Source: Trichobilharzia regenti
Taxonomy: Eukaryota > Platyhelminthes > Trematoda > Strigeidida > Schistosomatidae
Assembly (NCBI GenBank): GCA_944472135.2
Contig: OX235270.1
Location: 41,106,352 to 41,170,351 of the forward strand
DNA: 64,000 nucleotides
Direction: 5' to 3'
The translations under genes and the position numbers were made by a program. Of the stretch, positions 41,783 to 52,579 are shown piece after piece; positions within the stretch are counted from its first letter, which is position 1, and each line of letters opens with the position of its first letter. Below the pieces are notes generated by a model, which was not told the DNA's origin, searched no databases, and saw only the letters and a list, made by a program, of their open reading frames with translations.

Positions 41783-43177
41783 ACATTCATTATGCCTAAA
41801 CACAATTCTGGCTCGAAATCTGAAGTCAGTAGCTTTGTTTCGATCACTATCACACCTATAGCATCTAGAATCGTGGAGAGACTAGTCAAAGATATCTTAA
41901 TCAAACATATGCTTAGCTGCAATATTATAATTCCGAACCAACATGGATTCCTGAAATCCAGATCATGTTTAACATGTCACCTAGACTTCTTCAATTTTGT
42001 AGCCAGCAGTCGTGACAGACGGAAACTAGTACTTGTCATCTACTTTGACATTTCTAAGGCATTTGACCGTGTTGACCATCTACTGCTAACCAATAAGCTG
42101 AACTCCTTAGGAATACGTGACCCATTATTAGGAGGGCTTAAATCATTCCTTAACAATAGGTCCCAAATAGTTAAACTCGGGTCTGCAACCTCCAAACCTA
42201 GCCCTATCACTTCTGGTGTAGTACAAGGTAGTGTCATTGGACCCCTCCTATTTACACTATACATCAATGACATATGCGCTTGCTTCACGTACGGGAAACC
42301 ATTCATCTTTGCAGATGACCCAAAAGTAGCTTATACATTCCAAAATGATGGCTTAGGGTACTTCGAGAATGCAGTGCAGAAGGAATTAGATAAAATGACT
42401 GCTTGGTCGTCCTTATGGAACCTCCAATTTAATCTGAACAAGTGTGGCTGGATCTGCTTCGGCGCACCCTCAACTGACCTGAAATTAACGCTTCAGTCTG
42501 CTAACCTAACCAGACTCCGAAGTGTCGTTGACCTAGGCCTGAGGTACTCTAGTGACTTGACATTCTCTGAGCAAGTAGCATCACAGACTAGAAAATCGAG
42601 GATGCTCTTAGGATGCATACTCAGGAACTTTCACGACAATGAAGCCAAGCTTATTCTGTACGAAACATGTGTCAGACCACTACTAGAATACTGTCCATTT
42701 ATTATAAGCAGCGCTCGCACACGTGATAAGCTAAGGATGGAAAGCATCCAACGGTATTTTACCTCAAAACTACTTGGCTACGATTGTAAGAAAGACTACA
42801 TCTCACGGTGCATGATCCTAAAACTTGACCCACTTTGGACAAGGCGACTTATTATAAACCTAATATTCTTCTTTAAGGTCCTTCACAAAATATCATTCTC
42901 AGGTAACAGGGACATACAATTCGCACAGGAAGGTTCTTACGATCTGCGTAACCAAACTTCCACAGTGACAACTCATTCTTTTAAGTCAACACTCCGTGAA
43001 AACGTCTTCACAGCCATGTATTCTAAAATGTGTAATAGCCTGTCCCTAGGTGTCAGAACTTGCTCTTCGGTTATAAGCTTCAAACGCTCTCTATACAGAC
43101 TGTTTCACCCTCCTGATTATATTAATAAATTATTTACTCCTAGAACGAATCAACAACTAATCTACTACAGCACCTAA
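41783..43177 (+). CDS. CR1 ORF2, remainder of RT and C-terminus
   Basis: Continues the frame broken at 38030. RT motifs: ITPIASRIVERLV, PNQHGFLKSRSC, IYFDISKAFDRVDH, GVVQGSVIGPLLF and FADDPKVAY, with the catalytic ADD present. The usual CR1 C-terminal region follows, with RPLLEYCPFII and SFKRSLYRLF near the end. No stop in about 465 codons. Together with 36541-38030 it would make a full-length CR1 ORF2, so this element was probably intact in this part when the LTR element landed in it. Confidence 0.85.
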   Translation, partial: TFIMPKHNSGSKSEVSSFVSITITPIASRIVERLVKDILIKHMLSCNIIIPNQHGFLKSRSCLTCHLDFFNFVASSRDRRKLVLVIYFDISKAFDRVDHLLLTNKLNSLGIRDPLLGGLKSFLNNRSQIVKLGSATSKPSPITSGVVQGSVIGPLLFTLYINDICACFTYGKPFIFADDPKVAYTFQNDGLGYFENAVQKELDKMTAWSSLWNLQFNLNKCGWICFGAPSTDLKLTLQSANLTRLRSVVDLGLRYSSDLTFSEQVASQTRKSRMLLGCILRNFHDNEAKLILYETCVRPLLEYCPFIISSARTRDKLRMESIQRYFTSKLLGYDCKKDYISRCMILKLDPLWTRRLIINLIFFFKVLHKISFSGNRDIQFAQEGSYDLRNQTSTVTTHSFKSTLRENVFTAMYSKMCNSLSLGVRTCSSVISFKRSLYRLFHPPDYINKLFTPRTNQQLIYYST

Positions 43178-43262
43178 AAGACACACTTCAACACCCTTAG
43201 AAATCTAAAAACTATAGATAAACTAGTAGCATGGATGCATAAAGACTTAGTACGGAACATAC

Positions 43263-43403
43263 AGGAATAATTTACCCTCAGAAATAGGACCTGTCACTCC
43301 ATTGTAACCTTCAAACGCTTGCTATATAAACTGTTTTGTCCCAATGATTATCCCTACCAGAACCCATCACTTATTTCTAAAATGCATGAGTCATTAGAAC
43401 ACT
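43263..43403 (+). pseudogene. Second CR1 ORF2 tail fragment
   Basis: Translates to NNLPSEIRTCHSIVTF then KRLLYKLFCPNDYPYQN, the C-terminus of a related CR1 ORF2, directly after the first element ends. About 30 bp of it recur at 5765-5795. Confidence 0.5.
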
Positions 43404-44344
43404 AAAACGCTCAGATACATTGATACACATTATGACACTATATAAACTCTATGACTTCGCATAGATACGTGAAAACACAACTACAATTTAGATAAATTTT
43501 TACTAATATATGATATACAATTGACATAAACATATATATATATATATACATTAATATCCTTTTCATGTTCACATGCTTTCTCTTTCTGGTATTCTGCTGC
43601 TCCTATTCATCTTCTGGTCGAGGTCAAACAACCCTGCATCTAAACTGAAATGAGGATTAATTCCAAACCGTCTATCTCATAACCACTCAAATTCCATGAA
43701 CGATCCAATTCTACCATTTGAAGACACTGGCGAACATGCTGTAAATGAGTATTCATGATCTGAAATGAAGAAGCGACTGGTTTTCAAACAGTTTTCAACA
43801 TTTTACTGAACTTACGAATACAGTCCGCCATGCAGACACAAATGTAGCAAATGGAGAATTCTGGAATCGACCTCGGCACCATTTGATGCAGTAAAACAAC
43901 GTAACATGACCTTATCTAGTTTTCGCATCCACGATCAAATTTCCTTCCTGTTATAAAACTACGATAAGACTGCTGAAAAATGGAATAAATATATCACTGA
44001 TCTCAACATAATACATCAATAAACTTTAAGCCAAGGGTGCTGTTCACAACAAAGTTATATAGGAGAATTGACTTCAGGCCTTATTTTACCCAGATATTTG
44101 TATTACATTCATCTGATGTCTGGGTTTTTTGTTAATGTGAAGACAATATTTCTATATCTCTTTATGTGCTACACAAACGGACTTTATAGCAGACTGTTAC
44201 GACTGACTCTAATGTCAGAAAGAACAACCACACTGTAAATTCCTCATACATCAAATTATGTGTAATTTATATAATAACTTATCCATGCCTGTACTATTGG
44301 CATGTTCCTGCATAAACAGGAAGAAATATATTATATATATATAT
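43404..44344. other. No recognised gene
   Basis: AT-rich; a (TA)n tract at 43530-43549 and another ending near 44350. Nothing coding recognised. Confidence 0.4.
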
Positions 44345-44487
44345 ATATCAAATATTTAACTGTTGAAACATTATTAACTCGTAGACAATCTAAGATTTGA
44401 CATTATACCATACTTGATCGTGCCTGTAAAAATGGCATGCATTTTCATGTACATTTATGTTCATATGAAAATCTAAATTATTATTAT
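44345..44487 (+). repeat. 3'-end fragment of the 0.95-kb repeat, inverted
   Basis: Reverse complement of about 44863-45012, ending in an ATT tract. With the next feature it forms an inverted pair around 375 bp of unrelated DNA. Confidence 0.7.
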
Positions 44488-44862
44488 TACTGCACTGCCA
44501 TAGCTACGGTGGGCCTGTAGTGCACCTCACATGGCATAACAATCAACCTAGGGCTAAAATGTATAGATGAAACCGAATCAACTTGATATCAACTAATTGA
44601 ACTTCTGGTGTGGCTTTGGAAGCCATAGATGTTTTAGTTTTTCTGACGAGTACACATCTAGATAAGCTCAAACGCCACTTCGCTCTCTTTTCTTATGCTA
44701 TGAATCCTCACATACCCTGAATCCGTAGTTCAACTATATTAGTCAGGTGAGTTGTGAGATTACTTTTCGAAATAACTTTGACTTTTTGCTGTATTCCAAT
44801 GTACCTCTCATCAGTGCTCATTACTAAATAACTGAGACTCCTGGAGTTATGTTTTATAATAA

Positions 44863-45865
44863 TAATAATAATAATTTATTTTCATATAAACATAAATTTA
44901 CATGAAAATGCATGCCATTTCTACAGGCACGATCAAGGATGATATAATGTCAAATCTTAAATTGTCTACAAGTTAATAATGTTTCAACAGTTAAATATTT
45001 GATATATATATAAATACACATTGTCTGAACTAGGCTGTATAGTCATTGAATTGTACGGTGGTCCTCGAGGTTGGGCGGGAAAATCGACTTCGTTTCGTTT
45101 TCATCCCGTGGTTTTAGGCATACGATAATCAACTAATATTGAGGTAAGTACAACGTTTACAAGGAATTGGAAGCTGTTTTAGAAAAATTAAAGTGCTGTG
45201 GTGTAACATTAAAGTGTAATAGATTAAGTGAGTGAAATATATCATTAATAAACACATTTATATAGAAAACAGAATGGGGAAGTAATTAATCCCTAGGCCG
45301 ACAACGTTCATTTGCAATGTATAATGAAACCAATATATTTTATACTATCATGCGTTCACTTTTGGCTTTAATACAATTATTTTCAAGCCAGTTGTCTTTA
45401 TTTCATGTCTTTTTTGTCTATTTGGTGCACAACCGTACCCTCCAGAGAATAGGAATAGAATAAGTCGAATCAAATTCATAAGGAGCTATAAAATGTTAGG
45501 TTTAATGGAATATAATGAGAATCAAGTAAAGATGTTATTAGAAAATAAGTGAGACAAGATATTGTGAAGTGGTATTTAAAGATCTGACAATGGATAGCAA
45601 GTTAATTCATAAGATGCCCCATAAATCTGTGCAGATCCCACGTGGTCGCATCTCAACAATAGGCTGAGCGAATGGTATATATTTAAAGGTAGAAGCATTA
45701 TCTGTCAAGGCGTTCACTATTATCTTTCTCAAGATAAAGATCTAAGCCCTCATAAAAATCAGAAATATCTCGAGCCTTCAAATTTCATATTTCTGTTCCT
45801 GCAGAATGACAGGATTCGCCTTAGTGACCACCACCATATATACCGATCAGCTAGCGCCACCCTCT
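44863..45865 (-). repeat. 0.95-kb interspersed repeat, copy 2
   Basis: Matches 16977-17935. On the minus strand it ends with an (ATT)n tail at 44863-44878, as expected for an RTE-mobilised retroposon. No open frame. The far end (45840-45865) and 17910-17935 end at the same place in a C-rich CCACCCTC block. Confidence 0.75.
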
Positions 45866-46854
45866 CTCCTTGTCATCAGTACTTATAAGTTAGGCACGGT
45901 ATTGATTCATCGGGCTGGTATTGTGTAGTTAAACATTAAAACAAACAGTGGCCTACAGGAATTGGTGAAATGTTGGTTGTCTTGCGGTGGTTTGCAGTAT
46001 ATGGTTGAACTCAGTATTTTCAAAAGTTCAGGACACCTGAAATACTAGGCAGTAGTAATTTCAGTGGCCGCGAAAATGGTTCCGAATGTGAAAAGTAGGT
46101 AAAATAAGCTACTGAATAAGTTACTGTGCAATCTTATACGGTATATATTACGCCACTTCAAACTAATCCAAGCCTGTATGTCTACTTCACAATCAAGCGA
46201 CTCAGTTCGACGAAACCTGACGTATTTAGGAAGCTGCGTGAAGCACAGTTACCGTCCCGTCTATAAGCTAACAACACTATTGAACTACCTTTCCGGAAGT
46301 TATGCTGGCTCCTTATTTGGTAGGTCAGAAACTCAAAATAATGTTATCGGGAATTATCACTGTTGTCGGAGGATGAATATCCAGAATTTATGTCACTATT
46401 TAGATATTTCACAACCGACTGAAATTCACTGCTGTCGCTCGATCCCAAACAAACCAATACGGTGTAGCGGTAAATAATTCCCCAAAATTACTGACCATAG
46501 GAATAGATTGTGTCTAAGAGAAGAATTACATCGTGACCATAGGAATCATCAGTGAACATTGGATACTGATCCTTAGAGTTTAAGTCGACTTGTTTAGCTG
46601 AAGGCTTCCGGTCAAGCATCCCCGCTAATTGGTACTCCGTCGTGTCACTTTCGTGCACGATAACTGGTCAGCTTAGCTTCCGCTTCAGTCCGCGATTTGG
46701 TTCCGAAATATATCTCGTAATTTGGACAATCAATTGTGGTGTTTTCCTTTGCCTTTGGTACACGAGAAACGAATAATAGAGAAATTGTTGGTGTAATATC
46801 TTGCGTTAATATACTCCGTACAATTCGCGAAAGTCTATACCGTCAACATCTAAA
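45866..46854. other. No recognised gene
   Basis: A 99-codon plus-strand frame at 46178-46477 shows no recognisable family and no codon or splice support. Confidence 0.4.
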
Positions 46855-47725
46855 AGAGAATTAAAGACGCACTGGATACAGAACTTCGACCAGAACAAGC
46901 TGGATTCGGGAAAGGCAAATCACGTTCTGACCAAATTGCAGCTCTACAGATCATCATCACAGAATAAAGCATGGAATGGCAATCAAACCTCTCCCTCAAA
47001 TTGATAGACTTTGAGAAGGCCTTCGACAGACAGCCTTGACCGCGAAGTAATTTGGAAACTACTCGAGTACTACTACAGCGTACCTAAATACTCGTCAACC
47101 TCATTCAACAGCTGTACAACAACGGTATACGTCAAGTGATTCGCAACGGAAAACTCAGTGAGGCATTTGAAGTAAACACAGGAGTCAGACAAGGGTGCTT
47201 ATTATCACCAATGATATTCCTAATTGTGGTGGACTGGATTATGTGTCAAACAGTGGGAAACGAGAAGATAGGGATATCGTGGACCGACGTGAAGAACCTA
47301 GAAGACCTGGATTTCCTGCGTGGATGAATTATGTTTGATGTCACACAAAATCGAAGGCTAAGAAGCGAAAACCGACAAACTGGTTGAAGAAGCAGTCAGC
47401 AAAGTCAGGACCCCAGGTGAACATAGACAAGACGGAGGTTATGAAAATAACTAACCAACAACAACAACATCAGAAACATCCAGCGCCAAACAGGTTAATT
47501 CATTCACTTATCTAAGGAGCATTGACTCAGCTACAGGAGGAATGGACAAGGGTGTCAAACCGAGAATCAAGAAGGGGAGAAGCAAATTTATCAACTAGAA
47601 ACCAATCTGGATATCTTCGTCACTCAGCATTAACTAAAAATTCGGATCCTGAAAACAATCGTTAAATAAGATCTTCTATACGCATCAGAAACTTGGCATG
47701 AGGGTCACAAAGAAAACTATGAGAA
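46855..47725 (+). pseudogene. Decayed RTE reverse transcriptase
   Basis: Translation follows the 989-aa RTE protein at 21942-24911 but is broken by stops and frameshifts: ELRPEQAGF, DFEKAFD, DREVIWKLL, then an open run at 47136-47327 with RNGKLSEAFE and GVRQGCLLSPMIF, stopping where FADD should be. Further remnants run to about 47725 (SETW region near 47690). The endonuclease is missing; 5'-truncated and old. Confidence 0.7.
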
Positions 47726-47734
47726 ACTGTCAAT

Positions 47735-48058
47735 GTCCAGGACCTCACGCTGTCATCGGAAGACTTTCAGAAACTATGCACAATAACTAGCACGAAAAAC
47801 CAGAACGCGAATTGGTGACTCAAAAACCGTTTATTCTTGCACCAATATAGAGCCAACCATTACCATATTGTACACAAGGTCTAAAAATAAATGTTATAAC
47901 AATGAATCACGATGATAATTCCGATAATTTTCTCTACTCCAACGAACAGTGAACGATGGTACGATGACTTCCGTATTGATAACTCCCGCGAAAAATATAG
48001 AGGTGTTCGTTTAAGCACACAACCATGAATTGATAGTTCAATCTTCAACTACAGTGAC
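47735..48058 (-). repeat. Diverged LTR of the BEL/Pao family
   Basis: Minus-strand similarity to the family LTR over its length: the TTGATCGTTCAATCTTCAAC-type start near 48030-48058, the CCTCCGCGAAAA-like block near 47985 and the ACAACGGACGAAAAAACC-like block near 47785. No TSD is visible. Older than the other LTR copies. Confidence 0.6.
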
Positions 48059-48102
48059 AATTACCGTGGTCTCTCTAAACGAAACAACATCTATTATTTC
48101 AT

Positions 48103-48530
48103 CATGAGCTGACATTAGTTAGAGAGCCATTGGAAAACCCGGGAGTACTGGACAGCTGTTTCGTCCTAGTTTGGGACTCTTCATCAGTACGCACCCACCG
48201 GGATTTGAACCCAGGACCTTCCGGTTACAAGGCGAGCTCGTATAACATTAAGCCACTGGGACCCGATCCAATGGTCCTTGAATTCTAACTTCTGCCAATT
48301 CACGACATAGCGCTACCGCTAGCCAATGTCTTCGGCGAGTATTTGTCCTCACACCGACCAGCTGCACCCTACTGGTCACGACTTCCCACTGGAACCCAGG
48401 TAACTACCTACCTGAATAGGGCCAGTCGCCAGTGAGCATCTCATTGGTATTCAAGTGTTGGTTTGTAGGGATTTGATTGGTCTCCCAGGTTTTCCAATGT
48501 TTCTCTAACTAATGTCAGCTCATGATGAAA
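48103..48530 (-). mobile_element. SM-alpha SINE (copy A, best preserved)
   Basis: The minus strand carries a tRNA-like head with an A box (CAGTGGCTTAATG, near 48251-48263) and a B box (GGGTTCAAATCCC, 48200-48212), followed by the hammerhead. A sequence that appears at 48103-48138 recurs inverted at 48489-48527, so the copy is framed by inverted arms. Confidence 0.8.
48150..48190 (-). ncRNA. Hammerhead ribozyme of SM-alpha copy A
   Basis: Minus strand: CTGATGA, stem II GTCC/GGAC around a CAAACTA loop, GAAAC, then the self-complementary 8-mer ACAGCTGT and C at the cleavage position. All invariant core bases are correct. With so short a palindromic stem III the ribozyme would be expected to act as a dimer. 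Stem I pairing was not verified. Confidence 0.8.
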
Positions 48531-48566
48531 TCCTGAGACCAATCAAATCCCTACAAACCAACATTT
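48458..48566. repeat. Inverted repeat beside SM-alpha copy A
   Basis: Arms of about 30 bp (48458-48484 and 48536-48566, GGTTTGTAGGGATTTGATTGG and complement) around about 50 bp. It can form a hairpin. Confidence 0.75.
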
Positions 48567-48689
48567 GAACATCTATTATATTTGGACCCAGACCCTTGGT
48601 TCCATGTATTCGTCTTATCTTCTGGTGAAGCTACCACCTAGGCCACTGACAGTTTCATCATCCGGCCGGGGAACGAACCTCACCTAGCT

Positions 48690-49165
48690 AAATGACTTGC
48701 CAATTTTCCAGTCGGACCCAAGCCCGGATAAAGAGGCAGGGTTTGGTGTGATGCTAGTGACACTACACCACAAAACCAATCAAACAGCTACAGAAACTTC
48801 AACGCACAAAAAATCTATTGAAAATTGGAAATATTCAAATAACAATCTTATCTTTTGCTGGAATTGGAGAGGCGAAATGACGCAGTGGGCTGGTGAAAGC
48901 CTTCAGGAAGCCAGTCAAACAGCCGATATTTTCTCTCTCGTTGAAAGCGAGAATAAGAGTGGGGGCGTGGAATATACGTACAGTGTATGAGAATGAGAAG
49001 GTTGCCCAGATAAGCAAAGAAATGCGAAGATATGGCTTAGTAGTCCTGGGTATCTGCGAGAGTAGTCGGTACGGATATGGATTGTCATAATTGCTAACTG
49101 GAGAGCCAATAATCTACTCCGGCCACCGAAACAACGACCAGGAGCGCAGTGAGGGAGTGAGTGGC
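48690..49165 (+). pseudogene. RTE 5' fragment, endonuclease start
   Basis: Frames at 48697-48990 and 48893-49090 overlap. The second contains VGAWNIRTVYENEKVAQISK and MRRYGLVVLGICESS, the start of the RTE endonuclease (compare GTWNVRTMYETGK in the intact copy), stopped by TAA at 49088; the next codons still resemble TGEPIIYSGH. The 48.7 kb part is RTE 5' sequence not retained by the 22-25 kb copy. Confidence 0.7.
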
Positions 49166-49449
49166 TATAATTCACTATAATTCAAGTTCAGCATTCAGAA
49201 ACTGAAGGATAAAATAATAATAAGACTAACGATCGCGGCTGTTCGAAGTCTTCGTTACTTTTTCGTGTGTAATTCCTCAATTCTATTTTCACTCCATAGG
49301 CGACTTTTAATAGGTTTTTCGCGGATAGTATTCAATATTTAGTCCTATGCTTTCATAAAATATGACTTTTCTGGTTAAAATTATCCGTTATAGATAGTGT
49401 CCACCTAACGAAACGCGCGCTCCTTGAATAAGACGTGCTTTTCCTCTCT
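49166..49449. other. No recognised gene
   Basis: Short spacer; may include part of the 5' UTR of the following CR1 element. Confidence 0.4.
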
Positions 49450-49821
49450 AACCGGAAATATCCAATTTTGTGAATTATTCGTTTGGGAAACCTGATCTTC
49501 CTACCCGGCGAATTTTATTCAACCATTTCTTCCTCACCGAGCCTGTGTGTGGTACTTCCCGCTGTCTCGAACTACTGCCAAAGCTTCAGGTGCTACTTCT
49601 GTAGCAACATCCTCCTCACTCTTTCAAATAAACAGGACTTGTGGGTCTGTTACGTGTTTGCTGTGAAGCCGAATAACCCGAAAGTTGCAGGTAAAGTCAA
49701 AAGCTTTTACTTACATACTTTATCCTTCTTTTCTGTGCTCTCTATTGTCTTTTGCTGTAAGTCTATTGGACAAAATAACAGTCTCTTATTATTTAATCAC
49801 CAGTATTAATTTAGGAGTAAA

Positions 49822-50733
49822 ATGACAATAGATTCTCACCCTAAAATAAGTAGTGGGAGATTATACTCTGTAGTCACCAGGGCGTCAGCCAAACTGGGAA
49901 AACAGGTGAAGCTGATGGACTCACGCATACCGGTCTTGAAGACCAGGGCTGATATTCCCAGCTCGTACAAATTACCTATGTCGCCACAGTCCTACAGTGA
50001 AGCTGTGCAAAGTCAGCCAAGTGGATGTGGCTCCACCCCTGTTAACATGACTAGGTTAACAGAGCCGAGTGGGAAAATTGCACTAAGTGAGAACTGCATA
50101 ACACCCATCCCCATGGTAGACCATGAAACAAATAGGAAGGCCAAAAAGAAACGTTCACGACGTCGCAAGACGACAAGAACGCTCCCCAAGAAGGCAGACG
50201 ACTGCAAGGTCTGCGCTTCTGTTGTCGAACAAGCAGACTCTGCTTTCGAATGTAACTTTTGCAAGCGATGGGTGCATTGCAGATGCGACAATGGGGTACC
50301 AAAAGCATATTATGACTTTATGCGTAGAAACCCATGCCAATGGTTCTGGTACATATGCCCGAGTTGCCGTCCTGATGTAGCCTCGCGTAGTCCTTTGAAA
50401 ACTAAAGATGGTGCAGAAGTAGCGGGGAAAAATATGAAATGTTCGACCAGCACCAATCCGGGAATTAGTACAAATGCGCGTAAACCGGGGATACCAAAAT
50501 CCTCACTGGTTAAACCTGTAACTCTTGACACAACCGCTCCAGACACAGAGGCTGGAGAACCACGGGTCTCCGTCGTTGGAAAAAGACCCCTCTCGTCTGC
50601 CAGTAATATTGGCCACAGCACTGAGACACAAAAATTACCCAGTCGAACCAGACGAACCAAAACGGTCTTAAAGGAAATCACAAATGTGCGAGGACCGAGC
50701 CCAAGCCCACGGTTAGTAGATCAAATTGTGTAA
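49822..50733 (+). CDS. CR1 ORF1 with PHD-like zinc finger (303 aa)
   Basis: After about 90 polar residues and a basic KAKKKRSRRRK cluster, residues about 130-190 form a PHD-type finger: CKVC, CNFC, WVHCRC and CPSC in the C-x2-C ... C-x2-C ... H-x2-C ... C-x2-C order. PHD fingers are known in CR1 ORF1 proteins. The tail is Ser/Thr/Pro-rich and basic. The frame stops at 50731 while the next frame continues as an RRM-like region (VILFNVPDCSS at about 50727), so a frameshift near 50725 split ORF1. Expected role: binding element RNA. Confidence 0.78.
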   Translation: MTIDSHPKISSGRLYSVVTRASAKLGKQVKLMDSRIPVLKTRADIPSSYKLPMSPQSYSEAVQSQPSGCGSTPVNMTRLTEPSGKIALSENCITPIPMVDHETNRKAKKKRSRRRKTTRTLPKKADDCKVCASVVEQADSAFECNFCKRWVHCRCDNGVPKAYYDFMRRNPCQWFWYICPSCRPDVASRSPLKTKDGAEVAGKNMKCSTSTNPGISTNARKPGIPKSSLVKPVTLDTTAPDTEAGEPRVSVVGKRPLSSASNIGHSTETQKLPSRTRRTKTVLKEITNVRGPSPSPRLVDQIV

Positions 50734-51398
50734 TCCTCTTTAACGTACCAGACTGTAGCAGTAGTCTGCTGAAAGATAGGGCCCTATTTGATCAGGAACA
50801 GTGGTCCATCTTGTGCAGCACACTGGGTTTGGACATCCAACCGGTAAATCTATGCAGATTGTACAAGGGCACTGCTGCACCTGAAGGCAAACCATCCCCA
50901 CTGAGGGTAACATTGGGCTCTACTGAGGATGTTGAAAAAGTGTTACTGGCTTCTCAAGTCCTTTGTATAGAGAGGGCCTGTAACATACGCGTTAAGCCAG
51001 ACAGGCCGTGGAAGGAAAGACAAATGGCGAGGGAGTCGCCAGAGCTCATTCCTTCTGCCTTCATGGTTGTGCATGGCATTCCCGAACTGGTAACTGGGAA
51101 CGCCTGCGAAAAGCATTGTCATGATGTACAACAATGGAGATGGTTGGCATCCCAGATGGCCCTGGGGAGTTCAGGGGCTGTCTCTATTTATAGACTGCCT
51201 CGACCCACTCATCTTATGTCAATTAACTCGCCACGTCTGTTAGCTGTCAAGTTCAGCTCCCAAGACCAGTTGACTACCGCTCTCCATAGATGGTACGAGA
51301 CCAAGGACAAGGTCAGCAAACACATTCGCTGCTGCGAGAGCCGGCCTCGCACTCAAAGGAGAGAACAAAACGTAGTTAAAAAAATCCTCAACCCCTAG
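50722..51398 (+). CDS. CR1 ORF1, second half after the frameshift
   Basis: Open from about 50722 (first ATG 50811). Begins with a VILFNVPD strand as in the ORF1 RRM-like domains of the other CR1 elements, then CRLYKGTAAPEGKPSPLRV (a second RNP-like strand), and a C-terminal block with SRPRTQRREQN. About 200 residues. Not an independent gene: it lacks its own 5' region and completes ORF1. Confidence 0.65.
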
Positions 51399-51573
51399 TC
51401 ACACTACAGCGGTGCACCACGGACGATGATAGCCAGTGTCATCCGAGTGCTCCGACTGAACTAGAAGAAAATAACGCCAACAGGCCGGTTCCCGGGGAAT
51501 CGGCCAATTAGTTCGTAGGATAACCCCTCAACCGATAGCCAATATCAAGTCATCCACCCCCCAATACGGGGAA
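51399..51573 (+). other. ORF1-ORF2 spacer of the CR1 element
   Basis: No start or domain recognised; the ORF2 frame may begin slightly upstream of the first ATG at 51574. Confidence 0.4.

Positions 51574-52579
<1,006 letters not shown>

Larger units (their letters stand above)
34213..43262 (+). mobile_element. CR1-clade element interrupted by gag-only LTR element copy 3
   Basis: 5' UTR-like sequence from 34218, ORF1 from 34641, ORF2 from about 36541. It is interrupted at 38031-41782 and resumes at 41783 to 43177. The open frame before the insertion and after it is the same, and ACATT is duplicated at the junctions. The upstream border is unclear because copy 2 of the LTR element sits there, possibly inside the same CR1 5' UTR. 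Confidence 0.8.

Noticed and set aside
46178..46477. 99-codon open frame as a host gene
   Set aside because: No domain, no splice context, biased composition not seen; likely chance in AT-rich DNA.
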